Assembly (NCBI GenBank): GCA_010093605.1
Contig: MU004181.1
Location: 620,001-684,000, forward strand
Direction: 5' to 3'
Length of the DNA: 64,000 nucleotides
DNA from: Lophium mytilinum
Taxonomy: Eukaryota > Ascomycota > Dothideomycetes > Mytilinidiales > Mytilinidiaceae
The notes beneath the pieces are model-generated. The model made no database searches. It was not told the origin of the DNA and saw only the letters and a program-made list of their open reading frames with translations. Shown here piece by piece: positions 10,313-22,950 of this stretch. The translations under genes were made by a program, and so were the position numbers. Position 1 is the first letter of the stretch. Each line of letters opens with the position of its first letter.

Positions 10313-13300
10313 CTAGAAGGGATAGAAAGTGTAAAGAATCGTCGTAGATAAGGTAATAGTTATGAAGATGAGCGACAAGATTCGACGCCATTCCGTTAAA
10401 GCGTTCAGAATGTTTCTGATAGTACCTCCAGCGTCCGCAGAAGCGTCTTTTGAAGGAATGCCATCGCCGCTACGGTCAATCTCATCAAATTCATAGTCCC
10501 ACCCTATTTCGAAGTCAGACTTGTCACTTCCTGCGCCGTCCGCTGAGGTGGCGATACGAAAATCATATTCTCTCCAGCCTTTCAGGTTGGTTGGAAACGT
10601 AGCGTTGAGATGATACTTTCTAGATCCTTCTGCGTAGACAGCTTCGCTGAGATCGAGAGGTTCAATCTTCCGAGCCTCAATTTCCCAGCTTTCGGCTTGC
10701 TCGAAGAACGCGATGCACTCTTGGTCGCCAGATTCTTTAACAACATCGAGCGCCGTTTTCTCGTTGTCGTTTTTGCGATGCCTATCAGCCCCATTCTCGA
10801 CTAGAATTCGATAGACATCTTTCATAATATCGAGATTGTGTGGTATTTGCTCTTTCGAGCGAAAGACAGCCGAGATTGCCATGCAATGCAGTAGCGTGTC
10901 TCCTTTCTTGTTGACCACTTCAGCCCGTGCGCCACAGCTGAGCAGGGTTCTGATAACATCAGGCTCGAGTTCGGGGGTGCCAGCCCTGCGATATAGGGCG
11001 CAATAAAGAACGGATCCGCCCTCGCTATCGACTGATTCCACGGATGCAAAGTTCTGCACAAGATAGCGGACGATGTGGTCGTGTCCCCAAACAGCTGCTA
11101 CGCGGAGAGGGTTCATCCACTGGTTCCCCCATTTGTTAACATCCGCACCGTGGTTAATCAATATTTGGACCTTGTCGAATCGGCCTTTCTCACACGCAAG
11201 CATGAGAGGAGTGACTTCCCCACAGGCTAGATTGACGTCGGCGCCATGGTCGAGCAAGGGAATGAGAACGTAGCCGATAGAAAAACGATCATGCCTTCTA
11301 AAGGGAGAAGGGGATATACTGTCGATTCCGTAGTAAAGAGGAGTGAATCCGGCCATGTCTCGTGCGTTGGGATCCGCTCCATGTCGGATTAGTAGTTTCG
11401 TGATCCCGAAATACCTCCAGCCAGCTGCACGGTGGAGGAGCGTATCTTGTGACTCGAACGTCGCAGTAACGAGTTGTTCGCCTTCTCGTGAGCCTTCTAT
11501 CAAGGCTCTCGCTACTTCCACTAGACCGAGACCACATGCCGCGTATAGCATCCTTGCGATACCGGTTTCCGGGACGTTGTCAGGCCAAAAATGCTCCCAT
11601 ACTGACCGCAGCTCGTCGTTCTTCGCCATATTAAAAAAGACCTGGGTTAGCGCCCGACTAGATTCCATGCCAGGATCTCTGACGTGGTTTGGAAAATTCC
11701 CCAAGATGTACCATATCAGTGGGAAAGCTGACTGGATATCAGACGCAACTTTCGGTTCTTCTTGAAGCAGTTCACAAACGTGATAGAGGTACGAGACGCA
11801 AGCCTTATCTACGAACCTTCTTCCATCAATGCCGCGTATTCGAAAACCGCCAGATTCCTGTGATTTAAGGTACTCTTTGACGGAAAAGTGAGCTAGTCGA
11901 ATGGTTGCGTCAGTACTAGGCTCGCTTGTGACGAGGGCGCCCAAAATTTCGCGAATATGTTCTCCGCCTCTGAGCAGTCTATTGTCTACCTCGAACGATA
12001 CGTGCGCACGTGGGTCCACTACGGAAGCTTCGGCGAGCTCATCAGCGGTCAAATCTCGATCCGACGACATAAGCCACATGAGAGCTCGGTAAGCGAAATG
12101 TGTATCTTCTTTCAATATAGCCTGTAAGATTCGAGCATACGTCTCGCGGAGATCCAAAGGAAGGTCGCGCAACGCAGCGTCAATCTGCGGTAGGGTTTTG
12201 CATCTGCGAAGGGTCGTAATCTGACAGTATGCCCACCGGAACCTTCGCTCGCTGTTAACTTTCAAAGCTCGTTGCGGATCATACGTACACTTACATGCCA
12301 TTGGCCTTCTCGGTAAGAGTCCTCTCAACTCTCATTGCTACCTTTGGCGCCAGCTTTCCCAGAGTCTTGTCTTCTCTTATTTGTGTGGACACATAGCACG
12401 AGATGTCGGACTTCATTTGCTCGTTATCGATCGATACTTCTGGGATGGTCAACCACGGCTCCTTCAGAGCCTCCACGATGTCTGTCTCCCTACGACTGGT
12501 GATGAGTGTATGCATCTTAGAGTTCGTCCAACCTGATATAGCCCTGATTGTTTCCAGAACCTTCTGCCGTACGTCTTTCTTCGCCGGTGCCTCGTCAACG
12601 GCATCGATAACGAGGAACACATCTTCCACGTTTTTCATCTCTCGATCTATAATACGATGCAAGCATACAAGTAAGTCTGGCAACGATGGTTCAATCTTTC
12701 CACAGGAATGCTTTTCAAAGAGGTCCGCCAATGCTTCGGGGAAATCGTTGAGTGAATGTACGAGCTGCTGGATCAGGGACGCAACAAAGTTGTCCGCATT
12801 GCGGTCCGATGAGAAATCGAAGTAGAAATGTATGGTAATACTTCGAGTGTTCGTCTTACAATGCTCCAGCAGATGCTCAATCGCAGTAGAGCTGGCGAGC
12901 TCGTTATCGCCTTGTAGAGGATGGCATATCGAACCGAAGGAGGATGGATGTAACAATAGAGAACGAACGAACTCACCTTAGTATAGTCTTACCGCAACCA
13001 ACTGCCTGTAGTTAGTCTAGAGGTCCAGCCATCGAGGGTACGGAGCGGCTACTTACGCATTCCACTGAGCCACATAACAGAGCCTCTCGTCGTTTTCCAT
13101 TTTGAGAACTCTTCCAATTGAAACAGCCAATCTCCTGTTCCGGCTTGATGCTTTCGGCGAGCTTCCTTGTGGTTTACGGAAGTGTCAACAGCAGGGATCC
13201 ATTTGAGCATCTTTTGAAGTAGATTCTCCCGTTCCTTGATCGCAATATCGTCGCGAATCATTGTTGCGACACGATTCGTGTCTAGAGAAACAGTCCTGCC

Positions 13301-13766
13301 AGATGGTAAGCGGTAGGAAAGAGGACAATGAATAGACTTACAAGTTGTCACTCCCCAACGCCATTACGAGGCTCTCCCTATGGCTTCCAATAGTGTTGAT
13401 ACCATTCTCCATATCCTCTTTCTTGAGCGGCCAGTCCAGATTCTTCAACCAAGAATGCTTCTCCTTACGGTCACCTTGTTTAGCGAGCTTTGCGAGAAGG
13501 TCAGTCAACAATTCTGCGCATTCATCCCGTGGACCACCATCTTGCATCCATTCCGCAAGTATTGGCACTTTGCCTGCGTCTGATGAGGTCGCCAATGCGT
13601 TAAGCGCCTTCAAAGCGGTATTGAAAACACCTGCATGGTCCCGAAGGGTTTTGATTTCATTCGAAGCGCCCTTGACTGTCTGGTAGTAGGCGTCGCATGC
13701 CTCGAACAGTCTGAGTGAGAGCTCTGCAACGGCCAAAATCGCACTGCCTGTGCCGAGGACTTCCAT
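10313..13766 (-). CDS. STAND/NLR-like protein 1: SesA-like, NACHT, ankyrin repeats, C-terminal TM
   Basis: Five exons: 13766-13342, 13295-13057, 13001-12977, 12891-12295 and 12242-10313. All phases join to give 1071 residues. Residues 1-141 are an all-helical SesA-like STAND N-domain. NACHT follows: Walker A GCGKT (223-227, Lys226) and Walker B VFLVIDAVDE (Asp326, Asp329, Glu330), then a sensor-like TSRRE and the winged-helix block ending LAHFSVKEYL. Ankyrin repeats occupy about 661-980. The last about 20 residues (LSLIFITITLSTTILYTF) form a hydrophobic segment, so the protein may be tail-anchored. The P-loop sits on a 25-nt microexon. By family, such proteins sense ligands through the repeats, oligomerise through NACHT and signal via the N-domain in heterokaryon incompatibility or immunity; the specific role is unknown. 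Confidence 0.9.
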
Positions 13767-14457
13767 GATGGTTTGTTCAAGTTCGAAATGGGCGAAAGGT
13801 GGACTTTCTGGTAACGGAACATATTTTTGAGAGCGGCTTCATGGCTACAGGGTGTTTTGAGTAAGGTTACCCCGTCTGAGGGGTATATCTATAATCCCTG
13901 TTCTGGTGTTCTGGTCTCTGTCTCACAGTACGACGCATTGCTCGACACGTAGTCTGGGATATACCGGCTGCGTGTGATTAATGTGTTCCACTGCTGGGAT
14001 TTCATATTGATGGCTCGACGAGTGTGACGCATGCAAATACTGAGGGACTGATTCGGACGCCTGGGGATATCATGGATTCGGTCTAGCTCCATCATGCTGA
14101 AGCATAGCCGCCAGGCCGACGGGCCCGCCGTGAAGTTTGCTATTGACTCATTGATGAGAAAGTCACTTTTGTTCCATTCTTCTCGACTCGCATTTCTTGA
14201 TGACGGCTTGAAGGGGTACGATGCCGATGTTGATTAGCTTCTCAGGCTCTCTCACCACGAGAGATGTAGTCTTGGAGACATCGAGTATAGCATCTACATG
14301 CCGCATTCCAAACGGTCGTGGAGATAAAAGTAGATGCTTGTGAGGTGGATTATCCTGATTATGCTGAAGGGGACGGGAGACGGAGATGGAGTGGACCCCG
14401 TGATGGGGTTATGCTGACAGAGGCTAGCGCCAATTCGGGCCGATCTGACATCTTCGC

Positions 14458-14938
14458 ATTTGTCGAATTCAAAATAGCACAGAACGCTTGGCGGATTTTT
14501 TCAAGCTTCCGCACCACGATATTCTGTGAACTCGCTCCACAGCACATTCTTTGGCGCCGTGTGTAGTACCTGTATATAGTTTATCTAGGTATAAGAAGCC
14601 TTTTATAGAGGTTTCAGCTTATAATATTTAGTATTAGTTATTTTATTTAGGGTACAAGCCTGCAGGAGAGATGTGGATGCACCAGAGTTGCAAAAGCGCT
14701 AGACCGCAGTAGTCTAGCGCATCTTGGCAGTTTCTAGACTGACTTTGCACTTAAATAACTCCTCTCCTTATGTATATTAGAGGCTGGAACTAAAGAACCT
14801 AAATAAGCTATAGAATAAGAGTCTACTATAGACATTTTAAGACTGTAGCTCTTAATGTGTGTTGGGGCTCTTTAAAAATGTGATGCGGAGCTCGAAAATT
14901 TCTGCCAAGCGTTCTGTGCTATTTTGAATTCGACAAAT
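14458..14938. mobile_element. MITE-like element with long terminal inverted repeats
   Basis: The left end (from 14458, ATTTGTCGAATTCAAAATAG) recurs in reverse complement at 14938. The two arms match almost perfectly for about 35 bp and then with substitutions for about 70 bp in total, enclosing about 340 bp of AT-rich, non-coding DNA. This is the architecture of a non-autonomous DNA transposon. No transposase remains and no target duplication is clear. It lies in the 1.6-kb gap between NLR genes 1 and 2 (13767-15400), which otherwise holds no gene. Confidence 0.7.
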
Positions 14939-15400
14939 CATAAAGCGCTCTTTTGGCTCCATCTCTTACTACCAGTCTTAACAATTCGAGAAGTTAAGAC
15001 CTAACTATAATCAATATCTGAATTTCGAATAAGAAGGGACCCTCATATCAGGCCCAAAGTCCATGGCTTTTGACAGCCTCAATAGAAAGTTACAGTACCT
15101 CATACAGTCACGAGATGAGTGTATGCATCGCCATTGAACTCTCCAGTTTCTGCTATTCTGCTCTAAACGCGAAATACCGAACAGACCTGAGCGTTAAGTC
15201 AGAACAGGTATCGTTCACTAAGCATCACTCGTAGGCACCTCCCGTCTCCTTAGTAGCCCGTTAGTTCTTCATACCTGCATTATGTTGGACATTTCCTATG
15301 AGAAGATAATCTAAATAAGTCCAAGAGAAGTCTAACTCGGTTAGGAAAAGCAGAAACGGTCTCATTTTCAACCAACGCCACTTCGAAGATCCGCCAATTT

Positions 15401-18400
15401 TCACCACAGCCACAGGGATGCCGTCGTAAGAACCGAAAGGAACAGAATGAACAAGCTAGTAGAAGTTTGGAGGCGAAAGTCCCGGCCCCTGAGATACGTA
15501 CTCAGTTGCATTTTCCCCGCGATTACAGCTTTGCTTTCTTGGTCGTCGACCGTAGTGGGTAAGCCATCTCGATCCTCTGCGTCCGCGTAGTCGTACTGTC
15601 CTTCCAAATAAGCAAGAACCTTTATGACTGTCTTGTAAAAGTCCGTGTTTCTTGCTTCAATCTCTTCAACTCCCTCTGGTGGTGTATAGGTAGCGTCGTA
15701 TTTGATCACGTCCTCATAGCCATTTTCGATCAACAGTTCGCAGGCCACCCTCACACCGTCGAGGTTTCCGGTATGGAAGGCTAAGTACGCACAAGCTATC
15801 AGTGCATAATAGTCATTCGTCTCCTGGGGAGCGGTTATACCGTATACATCCTTTATGATTGGCTCCGGCTCTATACAGGCCAGCACGAAGGTGGAAAAGT
15901 CAGGCCCACTCGGGGTCGCGCCGTTCTCTAGCAATAGTCGTAGAGTAGAGAGGTTTCCCCATTTTGTGGCAACGTGAAGCGGTGTAACTTGGTTTTTATC
16001 ATAGAAATTGACATTCGCACCATGTTGTATCAGTATCTCTGCGATTGGCACATTTCCCCGCTCGGATGCTTTGTGTAGTGGCGTTTGTCCCTTCTCATCA
16101 CAGGCATCTGGGTTGGCTCCAGCCTCTAGTAATTCACGGGCTATATCAGGTCCGTTGTGGAGAGTATAGACGGTCGTATGAAGAGGGGTGCCTGTCGAGT
16201 AATCCTTTTTCTCGACGTCCGCTCCCATTCTTATCAAGGCCTTCGTAGAGTCGAGACGTCCGACGGTTGCAGCCAGATGCAGCGGTACCCATAGCTTTTG
16301 AGAGCGGCTAGAAATACCGCCGTTTCTATCGAGTCTGTCACCGACTTCACACGCAAGGGGACCTTCAATCAGGTCAACGTAGCCGAACGCTGTTGCGAGA
16401 CCGAGGAGTTGATTTGGGCCCTGAGAATCGCGAATGTACCTCAGGATAGCATTACTTGCGCGTGCTCTTGCACGAAAATTTTCGCCCCATATCCAGGAGT
16501 TGACGGGTCCGCAATGTACCACCAGCCCGGATACGGCCGTTGGTATGAAATGGTACTCACGCATGATATTATGAGACATATCTTTCCAGCGTTGAGATTC
16601 GTCGCAGTGGAGTCTGATCACTTCCCGCAAGTATGTGTGACTTGTATTAGATATGTTGTTCCGGTTGTGAACAAGATCAAGGTTGAAGGTGGTCTGCTGT
16701 TCTGAGAGCAAATACTCTTTGACCGAGAAATGAGCTAGGCGGATAGAAAAATCTTCCACGATCACTAGACTTCCCAAGATGTCGCATATGTTGGTTAGCG
16801 CTTGCCGAAGTCTTTTCTCGAAGCTGAACGCTGGTTTTTCGTGGGTTCCACTACGATCGCATCGGCAAGCGCACGAGCATTCCACGCTGGTTGAAACATG
16901 ATCCACATCAGAGCACGACGTGCGAGTTCGATATGCTTAAGGTCGATATTCTTCAGAATGCGTGAATATGTGGCGCCTAAAGTTTTCGGCAAGTCGACAA
17001 GAGTTGCGTCTAATTCTGACGAGCTTATGCATTTTCGAAGCTCAACCAATTGGCAATGCACCCAGCGAAACCTATTATGTCTTCGTGAGCAACTCCAAAT
17101 CTGTACTCCGATCCGGGATATACTTACATTCCATTAGAGCCTTTCGCCAATGCCGACTTCATTTTTGCCACAGTTTCCTCGGGCCAATCGTAAAGCCGCT
17201 CATCCTTTGTAATTTCAGCGGATATGTAATCTTCGATATCCCCGCTTATGCGCGAAGGTTCTATCGAAACCGAGACCGAGGTAGGTATACTGCTGATGCA
17301 GAATGCTTTTTGTATGTCTGTCTCCGGTCGACTCGTGAAAAGAAAACGTGTTTTGCTCTTTTGCCAATTCGACATCTCTTTAACAACACCGAGAACCTCA
17401 TTTCGGACCTCTCCCTGCGGGCACTCGTCCAGAGAATCAGTGATGACGAAAATATCAGTAGCACCCGCGATCTCAGAAGTAGCGCAATATTTCAACATCT
17501 CGACCACTTGGCGCAAGGAAGGCTTGCTTGTCCCGTGGTTACAATCCTGGTATAATTTCTCCAGTGTCGTCGGGATTGCTCGGGACTGAACGACAAGTTG
17601 TTGGATCAGGGAAGACACATAATTGATCGCGTGTCTCTTTTCCGTATCGGCGAAGTTGAAATAGAAGTAAGCAGTAGCGACTGCTGAGTTCTTGCTATGT
17701 TCTTCCTTGATGCGCTCAATTATGGTAGAGCTGCAGGCATTAGCAACGCGGAGAGCACACCACGCTCCATAAGAAAGCCGTACCTCAACACAGTTTTGCC
17801 GCAACCCGCTAGGCACAGTCAGCAAGAGGGTGTTTGGATCAAGTAGACCGACTCTTACTCTTTCCATTCAACCACAAGACCCTCCCGGGAGCCTTCTTCC
17901 AAGCCAGATATTCACCCAGCTCAAAGAGCCACTCCCCAGTGCCAGCCTGATGTCTGGTCCGGGCAATATTATGATCTGACGACGTATCTACCGAAGGTAA
18001 CCAATTTATGATCTTCTCGAAATAGGCCCGTTCCTTCTCTTGGGTAACTTTCCGATTCGTATCTTCAGACAAAGACCTTTCTCAATATAAGCATATATCC
18101 TATATAAGCCAAATATCTATGAATACTTACGCTTGATCAACATCTAGAGCCCGGTGAAGTATCTTGCTATCCTTCTCGATTCTCCCGATTGCTTTTTCCA
18201 CCTCCTTCTTCTCAATCGGCCACGCCAAATTGCTCAGTACTTTCTTCGTCCCACGGTACTTTGACCGCTGCCTTTCGCATCTCTTTTGCAATGTTTTGCC
18301 GACCTGTTCCAACTCCTCCTTGATTCTCTGCGCAGCGCCGGTTTTCTTCAGAACCTTTCCAATCTCAGGAAGTCGGTCTGAGCCCACGGACTCGGCCAAC

Positions 18401-18570
18401 GAGACGATTTTCTCGATGATGTCGCGGACCAACTCTACCTCCTCGCATAGACGCCTAACATCTTCGTCGGCATTGTTGACGTCGGTGAGATACTCGTGAC
18501 ATTGATTTGTGAGCTTCAGGGCGAGCTCGGCGAGTGCGGCGACGCTGACGATAACGCTTAAGGGATCCAT
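15401..18570 (-). pseudogene. STAND/NLR-like protein 2 (frame change in the winged-helix region)
   Basis: Same plan as its neighbour. Exons are 18570-18131, 18076-17859, 17808-17784 (25 nt, P-loop GCGKTVL), 17730-17128 and 17071-15401. Residues 1-147 are a SesA-like domain; Walker B reads IFVITDSLDE. In the last exon the frame changes at a run of five A residues (plus-strand T at 16835-16839): upstream reads AIVVEPTKN, downstream reads PAFSFEKRLR in another frame, and both halves align with paralogue 1. No intron fits. With that change the product would stop about 20 residues later, before the ankyrin block. Everything after it is intact for about 480 codons: ankyrin repeats and a hydrophobic tail TSLFILFLSVLTTASLWLW. 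The long intact remainder suggests a recent lesion or an assembly error. Confidence 0.8.
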
Positions 18571-18816
18571 AGATTTGAACTGGTATCAAAGGATACGTAA
18601 GTACTGTCGAAATGATACCGCAGGATGAGCTGTTGCGAGGATAGAGAAAGAGACTGAAGCATGAACGGGCATGTCTTGAAATGAGGGGTAGTCGTGCAAA
18701 GTAATACCACGGCACAACGTTTCACTTCGCCACTCAGGGACAGATTTGCTGCGCTGTTCCTAGGCCCGGGGGTACTCTGTGTCAACAGCCCCTAGAACAG
18801 GCTAGAAAGTGATGCG

Positions 18817-19060
18817 TTTTGACACCCTTGATAATATGCTGAGCCACCTCACCAAGTTGCGACCTAGGGTGGGACATACAAGTTTCCCCCCCTCGTTATC
18901 TGCAACGCAGCAGTACAGTCTTCATTACCTAGTAGAAACAACTTGCAAAACTTGCACCAAGAACATATGGCCTCAATTAGGCTGAATATCTATCGCCTTT
19001 GAAACCCGTGATACCAGGTTGAGCCACCTCAGACGGCTGCTACCCTAGCGCGGGGGAGAG
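18817..19060. repeat. Direct repeat pair in the NLR2/NLR3 divergent promoter
   Basis: Two blocks of about 60 bp (18817-18874 and 18998-19060) align in the same orientation at roughly 70% identity by eye. They share an identical 12-bp core, TGAGCCACCTCA. They sit in the 831-bp gap between the starts of the divergent NLR genes 2 and 3, which has no gene. They may be a duplicated regulatory element or an old insertion remnant. Confidence 0.55.
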
Positions 19061-19401
19061 GGTGGTTAGAAACGTTTTCAGCTCCAATGATGTTTTAAAT
19101 GAATATCAATTTCCTATGTCATCGAAACCGTTCTGTGGCAAAGATTTCCTTCCGTGTGCCAAAGGTAATCTATTCTGATCCCGACTTGCAGCACCTCGTG
19201 ACACTATCACACAGTCAGTCCTATCCTAGTCTCTAACTCTCCGTGTAATGTTACCTGTCGCCAGGTGTAAAGTTGCGGAGTACAGAATTCTTGTGTGGTA
19301 TAACGATGGCACACAGCCCCTCTTTCTAATCATCGTCGATTCATCCCCTCCTACCATCATCCCTAAACGTCCCATGCCAAAAACGAAGTGGCCATACATC
19401 C

Positions 19402-22400
19402 ATGGATCCGGTCAGCGCACTCACCATCGTCGAAACTTCTAGCAAGGTCATTGGACTATGCTACTCCTACTTGAAGGGGGTCAAAGAAGCCGGAGACGAC
19501 ATCCAGCGCCTTCTCGACGAGATACATACGATCCGGGATTGGGGACAGCAAGTAGAGCGTCTACGGCAATCTCAGGACGCGGGCAAATTCACAGCGACGA
19601 TCGGCTTCTTGAAGAGAAACAAGGCAATGGAGGAGTGTAATAAAGAGCTAGCAAACCTGGAGGCGGTTTTGGAGAAGAGTTCGGAGAAGCAAAGGTCTCG
19701 CCGAGGGTTATTGAAACTCATGAAGAATTGGAAATGGCCGTTGGAGAAGAAGGACTTGGAAACAATCGTTGCAAAGATGGAGAAGCATGGGGATATGTTT
19801 GAGCGAGCTTTGAATCTTGATGTGGCGTGAGTACTCAATCTGCAGGCTTCAAGAGTTTCGGGACTGACGTGACGCCAGGACTATTGTTGCAACCACAGCC
19901 GACGGGGTCGATGTATTGCAGAAGAATGAATTGCTCAAGAAGGATGCCAAGATGCTCAAAGAGATTATGGAGTGGTTGCCAGGAATCGATACATCATCCA
20001 ACCACGAAGCGGCCCGGAAGAAACACCAGCCTGGAACGGGTAAATGGTTGATGGAACGCACTGCGCAGTTCTCGGAATGGAAGGGCACTCCTGGCTCGAC
20101 CTTGCTACTCCACGCCATACCTGGTTGCGGGAAAACAGTTCTATGCTCGACCGTCATCGAGCATATGAAGGAGTATTGCGGCTCAGATCCCCAGTCTGCG
20201 GTTATGTACTTCTATTTCGATTTCAACTCGGAGAGAAATGCTTCCAAATATGTTTCTTCGCTTATACAGCAGCTGATAAGGCGCTTCGATTTGAGTTCCG
20301 AATGCCTCAAATCGCTGTTCGAAGCTTGCAGAAAAGATAATTCTCGCCAACCAAAATCTCCAGAGCTTATTAGCATTTTCAAGAAGATAGTTGATATAGA
20401 ACTGTCCTCTGTGGCCAAGATCTTCATCGTTGCTGACGCCTTGGACGAGTGTTCGCCGAAGGACGACACTCGGGAGGAGCTATTAATCGCTATTGAGGAG
20501 CTCGCCAGGTGGCGGCATCACAAGCTAAATTTTCTTTTTACTTGTCGTCTTCTAGAGAGCATAAAGACACATCTCGCCCCGGCGTGCACTTGGGAACCGA
20601 TAGCTATCAAGACATATCAAATCGAGGTCGATATAGAGATATATATAAACACGCAAATAACGGAGGACCCAAAGCTCAATTGGTGGTCAGAGGAGCTCAA
20701 ATCAGAGGTGAAAGCCGCACTATCTCGCAAGTCGGATGGGATGTGAGTTCCCTCAATCATACCACACATATTCTCAATTGATGGTAACAGGTTCCGATGG
20801 GTGTATTGCCAAATCTTCGAACTTCGGAAGTGCCTGAATGAAGAAACTGTACGACATAAGCTATCAGATCTTCCGCAGACCTTGGAAGAGACCTATTCTC
20901 GCATTCTTAGGGGAATCGACAAGGGGTACGAGGAGTACGCTCGAAAAGCTATCATATGGCTGGTGTTCCTTAAAAACACTATGACCGTCGAAGCACTCGC
21001 CGAAGCTGTCGCTGTGGACGTCAAGAACAAGCGACCATTCAATACCAAGCACAGGATTCGCAACCCAGAAAGTAGTATATGCGACATTCTCGGAAGTCTC
21101 GTAATCATAGATCAAGTCGACGATGAGAAAAGAATTCGATTTGCGCACTTTTCCGTCCACGAATATCTCGTCAAAAACAAGGAGAAGTTCGGCGTTATGG
21201 ACGACGACTACCTCACCACAGTTGTGCCGTCCTGTGAGCTTTACCTCTGCGGTATCTTGAAAATGGAACTCCTGAGTAGCCGGCAAGGACAAGCGGTCGA
21301 ACGCTTTTGTCTTCTTCCTCATGTTATGTATCTTCTTTCCTGGCGTGCGACTATGCGCGTGGCTCGATACGCTAAACACAAAGTCTCCAATATAGAGTGG
21401 TTCACCAATCCCTGTCCAGAAAAGGAAGGAGCAAAAGTACCTAAAGACTGGCCGTTATTTCTTGATTCCGCAAACCTCGAAAGAGTCTTCTACATCACAG
21501 CCAGTGTTGGAGATGAGCTGTTTACCAACTTTCTACTAGCCAACGGGGTCAATCTCGTCGATATCCAATACACACGATGGAAAGACGTAGCACCGCTCCT
21601 ACATCACGCATTTCGTTATCCCAATATATTTGAGCCCAGAGTTCCAATGATATTGCTAGACCTGGGAGCCAACGTTGATGTGAGAGATCGCAACTTGCAG
21701 ACCCCTCTCCACACTGCGGCTCAAATGGCATGCCCTGGCATGGTTCGGTTTCTTCTGGAGCATGGGGCTAGTGTAAACGCCACGGATTGCATGCGGAGAA
21801 CAGCACTCCATCTGCTTATTATATTCCGTGAAAACCGCTTCAAAGAAAGGAATATTCCTGTCGAGATAGCAAGGCTGTTACTTGAGCACCATGTCAACGC
21901 GAATAGCAAGGATGTTCGTGGAAATACTCCTTTACTTCTCGCCTGCTACCGTGGCGATCTTGAAATGATTGATGTTTTACTCCAGTATGGCGCGAATGTT
22001 CAATGCCGGACGTGGTTAGATGGATACACCCCGTTGCACTGCGCAGCTTGGTCCGGATGGGATGGAATCGTTCGTGAGTTGCTTCGCGGAGGAGCAATAG
22101 TCGATGCGATGGACTCTTTCGGCAATACTGCTTTGCATGCCGCAGCTGCCAACGGGAACGCGGAGACTGTGGCTATTTTGCTCGAGCACAATGCTGACGT
22201 GCATACTCCCGACGAGTTCGGGATGACTGCTCTTCACTACAGCTGTCTAAAAGCTAAGCCAGACGTCGTCCGCGTTTTACTGCGGGGGCATACCTCAGTC
22301 AACAAGACAGATAGCTATGGACGAACGGCGTTGCACTTGTTGGTCCGGGACATTTCCTTTGACAACATAACCGGCTCCTGGGAAAATCGAGATCATATGG

Positions 22401-22792
22401 GGGAAAGCGAAAAAGACCTTGACAAAGCAAAATTCGTTGAAGCAAGAGGAGACATCATGACCCAAATTCTTACCGAAAAACCGAACGTGGTGGATGCCAA
22501 GGACATTTGCGGAAACACTCCCTCGGACGTTGCCAGAGGCTTGGAAGATTTGGAGTTCTGTTCACTGCTTGAAGAAGCCCACGTCCTGGCTGCGGAAACG
22601 CGAGAAATGCAACGCCTTCGAGACCAGAACATCACAAACCAAATATCAAAAGGTCGAAAGACGACCATAACGGCGTGGATTGCGGAGTTCTATGCCAAAC
22701 CGAGAGCGCCCACTTCGCTCGTCGGGAGCTTCATGGCGATATCTCTGTTATGCGGGCTTGTCGCTGTGATGCTAGGGATGCTTTCTTCGTGA
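19402..22792 (+). CDS. STAND/NLR-like protein 3: SesA-like, NACHT, ankyrin repeats, C-terminal TM
   Basis: Three exons: 19402-19826, 19879-20742 and 20791-22792, giving 1096 residues. Exon 1 is 425 nt, the same length as exon 1 of NLR gene 1. Residues 1-141 form the SesA-like helical domain. Walker A is IPGCGKTVL (about 222-230) and Walker B reads IFIVADALDE. The winged-helix block ends FAHFSVHEYLV. A long ankyrin array (about residues 690-1000) has well-formed repeats such as TALHAAAANGNAETVAILLE. The C-terminus is hydrophobic (LVGSFMAISLLCGLVAVMLGML). Unlike its two paralogues, exon 2 is continuous across the P-loop: the two flanking introns are absent. It is divergent from NLR gene 2. Ligand and partners unknown. 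Confidence 0.93.
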
Positions 22793-22950
22793 TGAGAGAG
22801 GGTTGGGGGACCTCACACGGTCGCTATCCGTGAACAGAAAACATTAATATTGATGATGATATCGTCGTTCGAGACTTCCGAAAACCCACTAATGACTCGC
22901 CCAGCGTCTCGTTCCCTCTCGTCGTCGCACCCATATCGCCAAGCGACGAT

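Noticed and set aside
16835-16862. Possible mini-intron in NLR 2 explaining the frame change
   Set aside because: It would be under 30 bp, too short for splicing, and the paralogues have no intron there.
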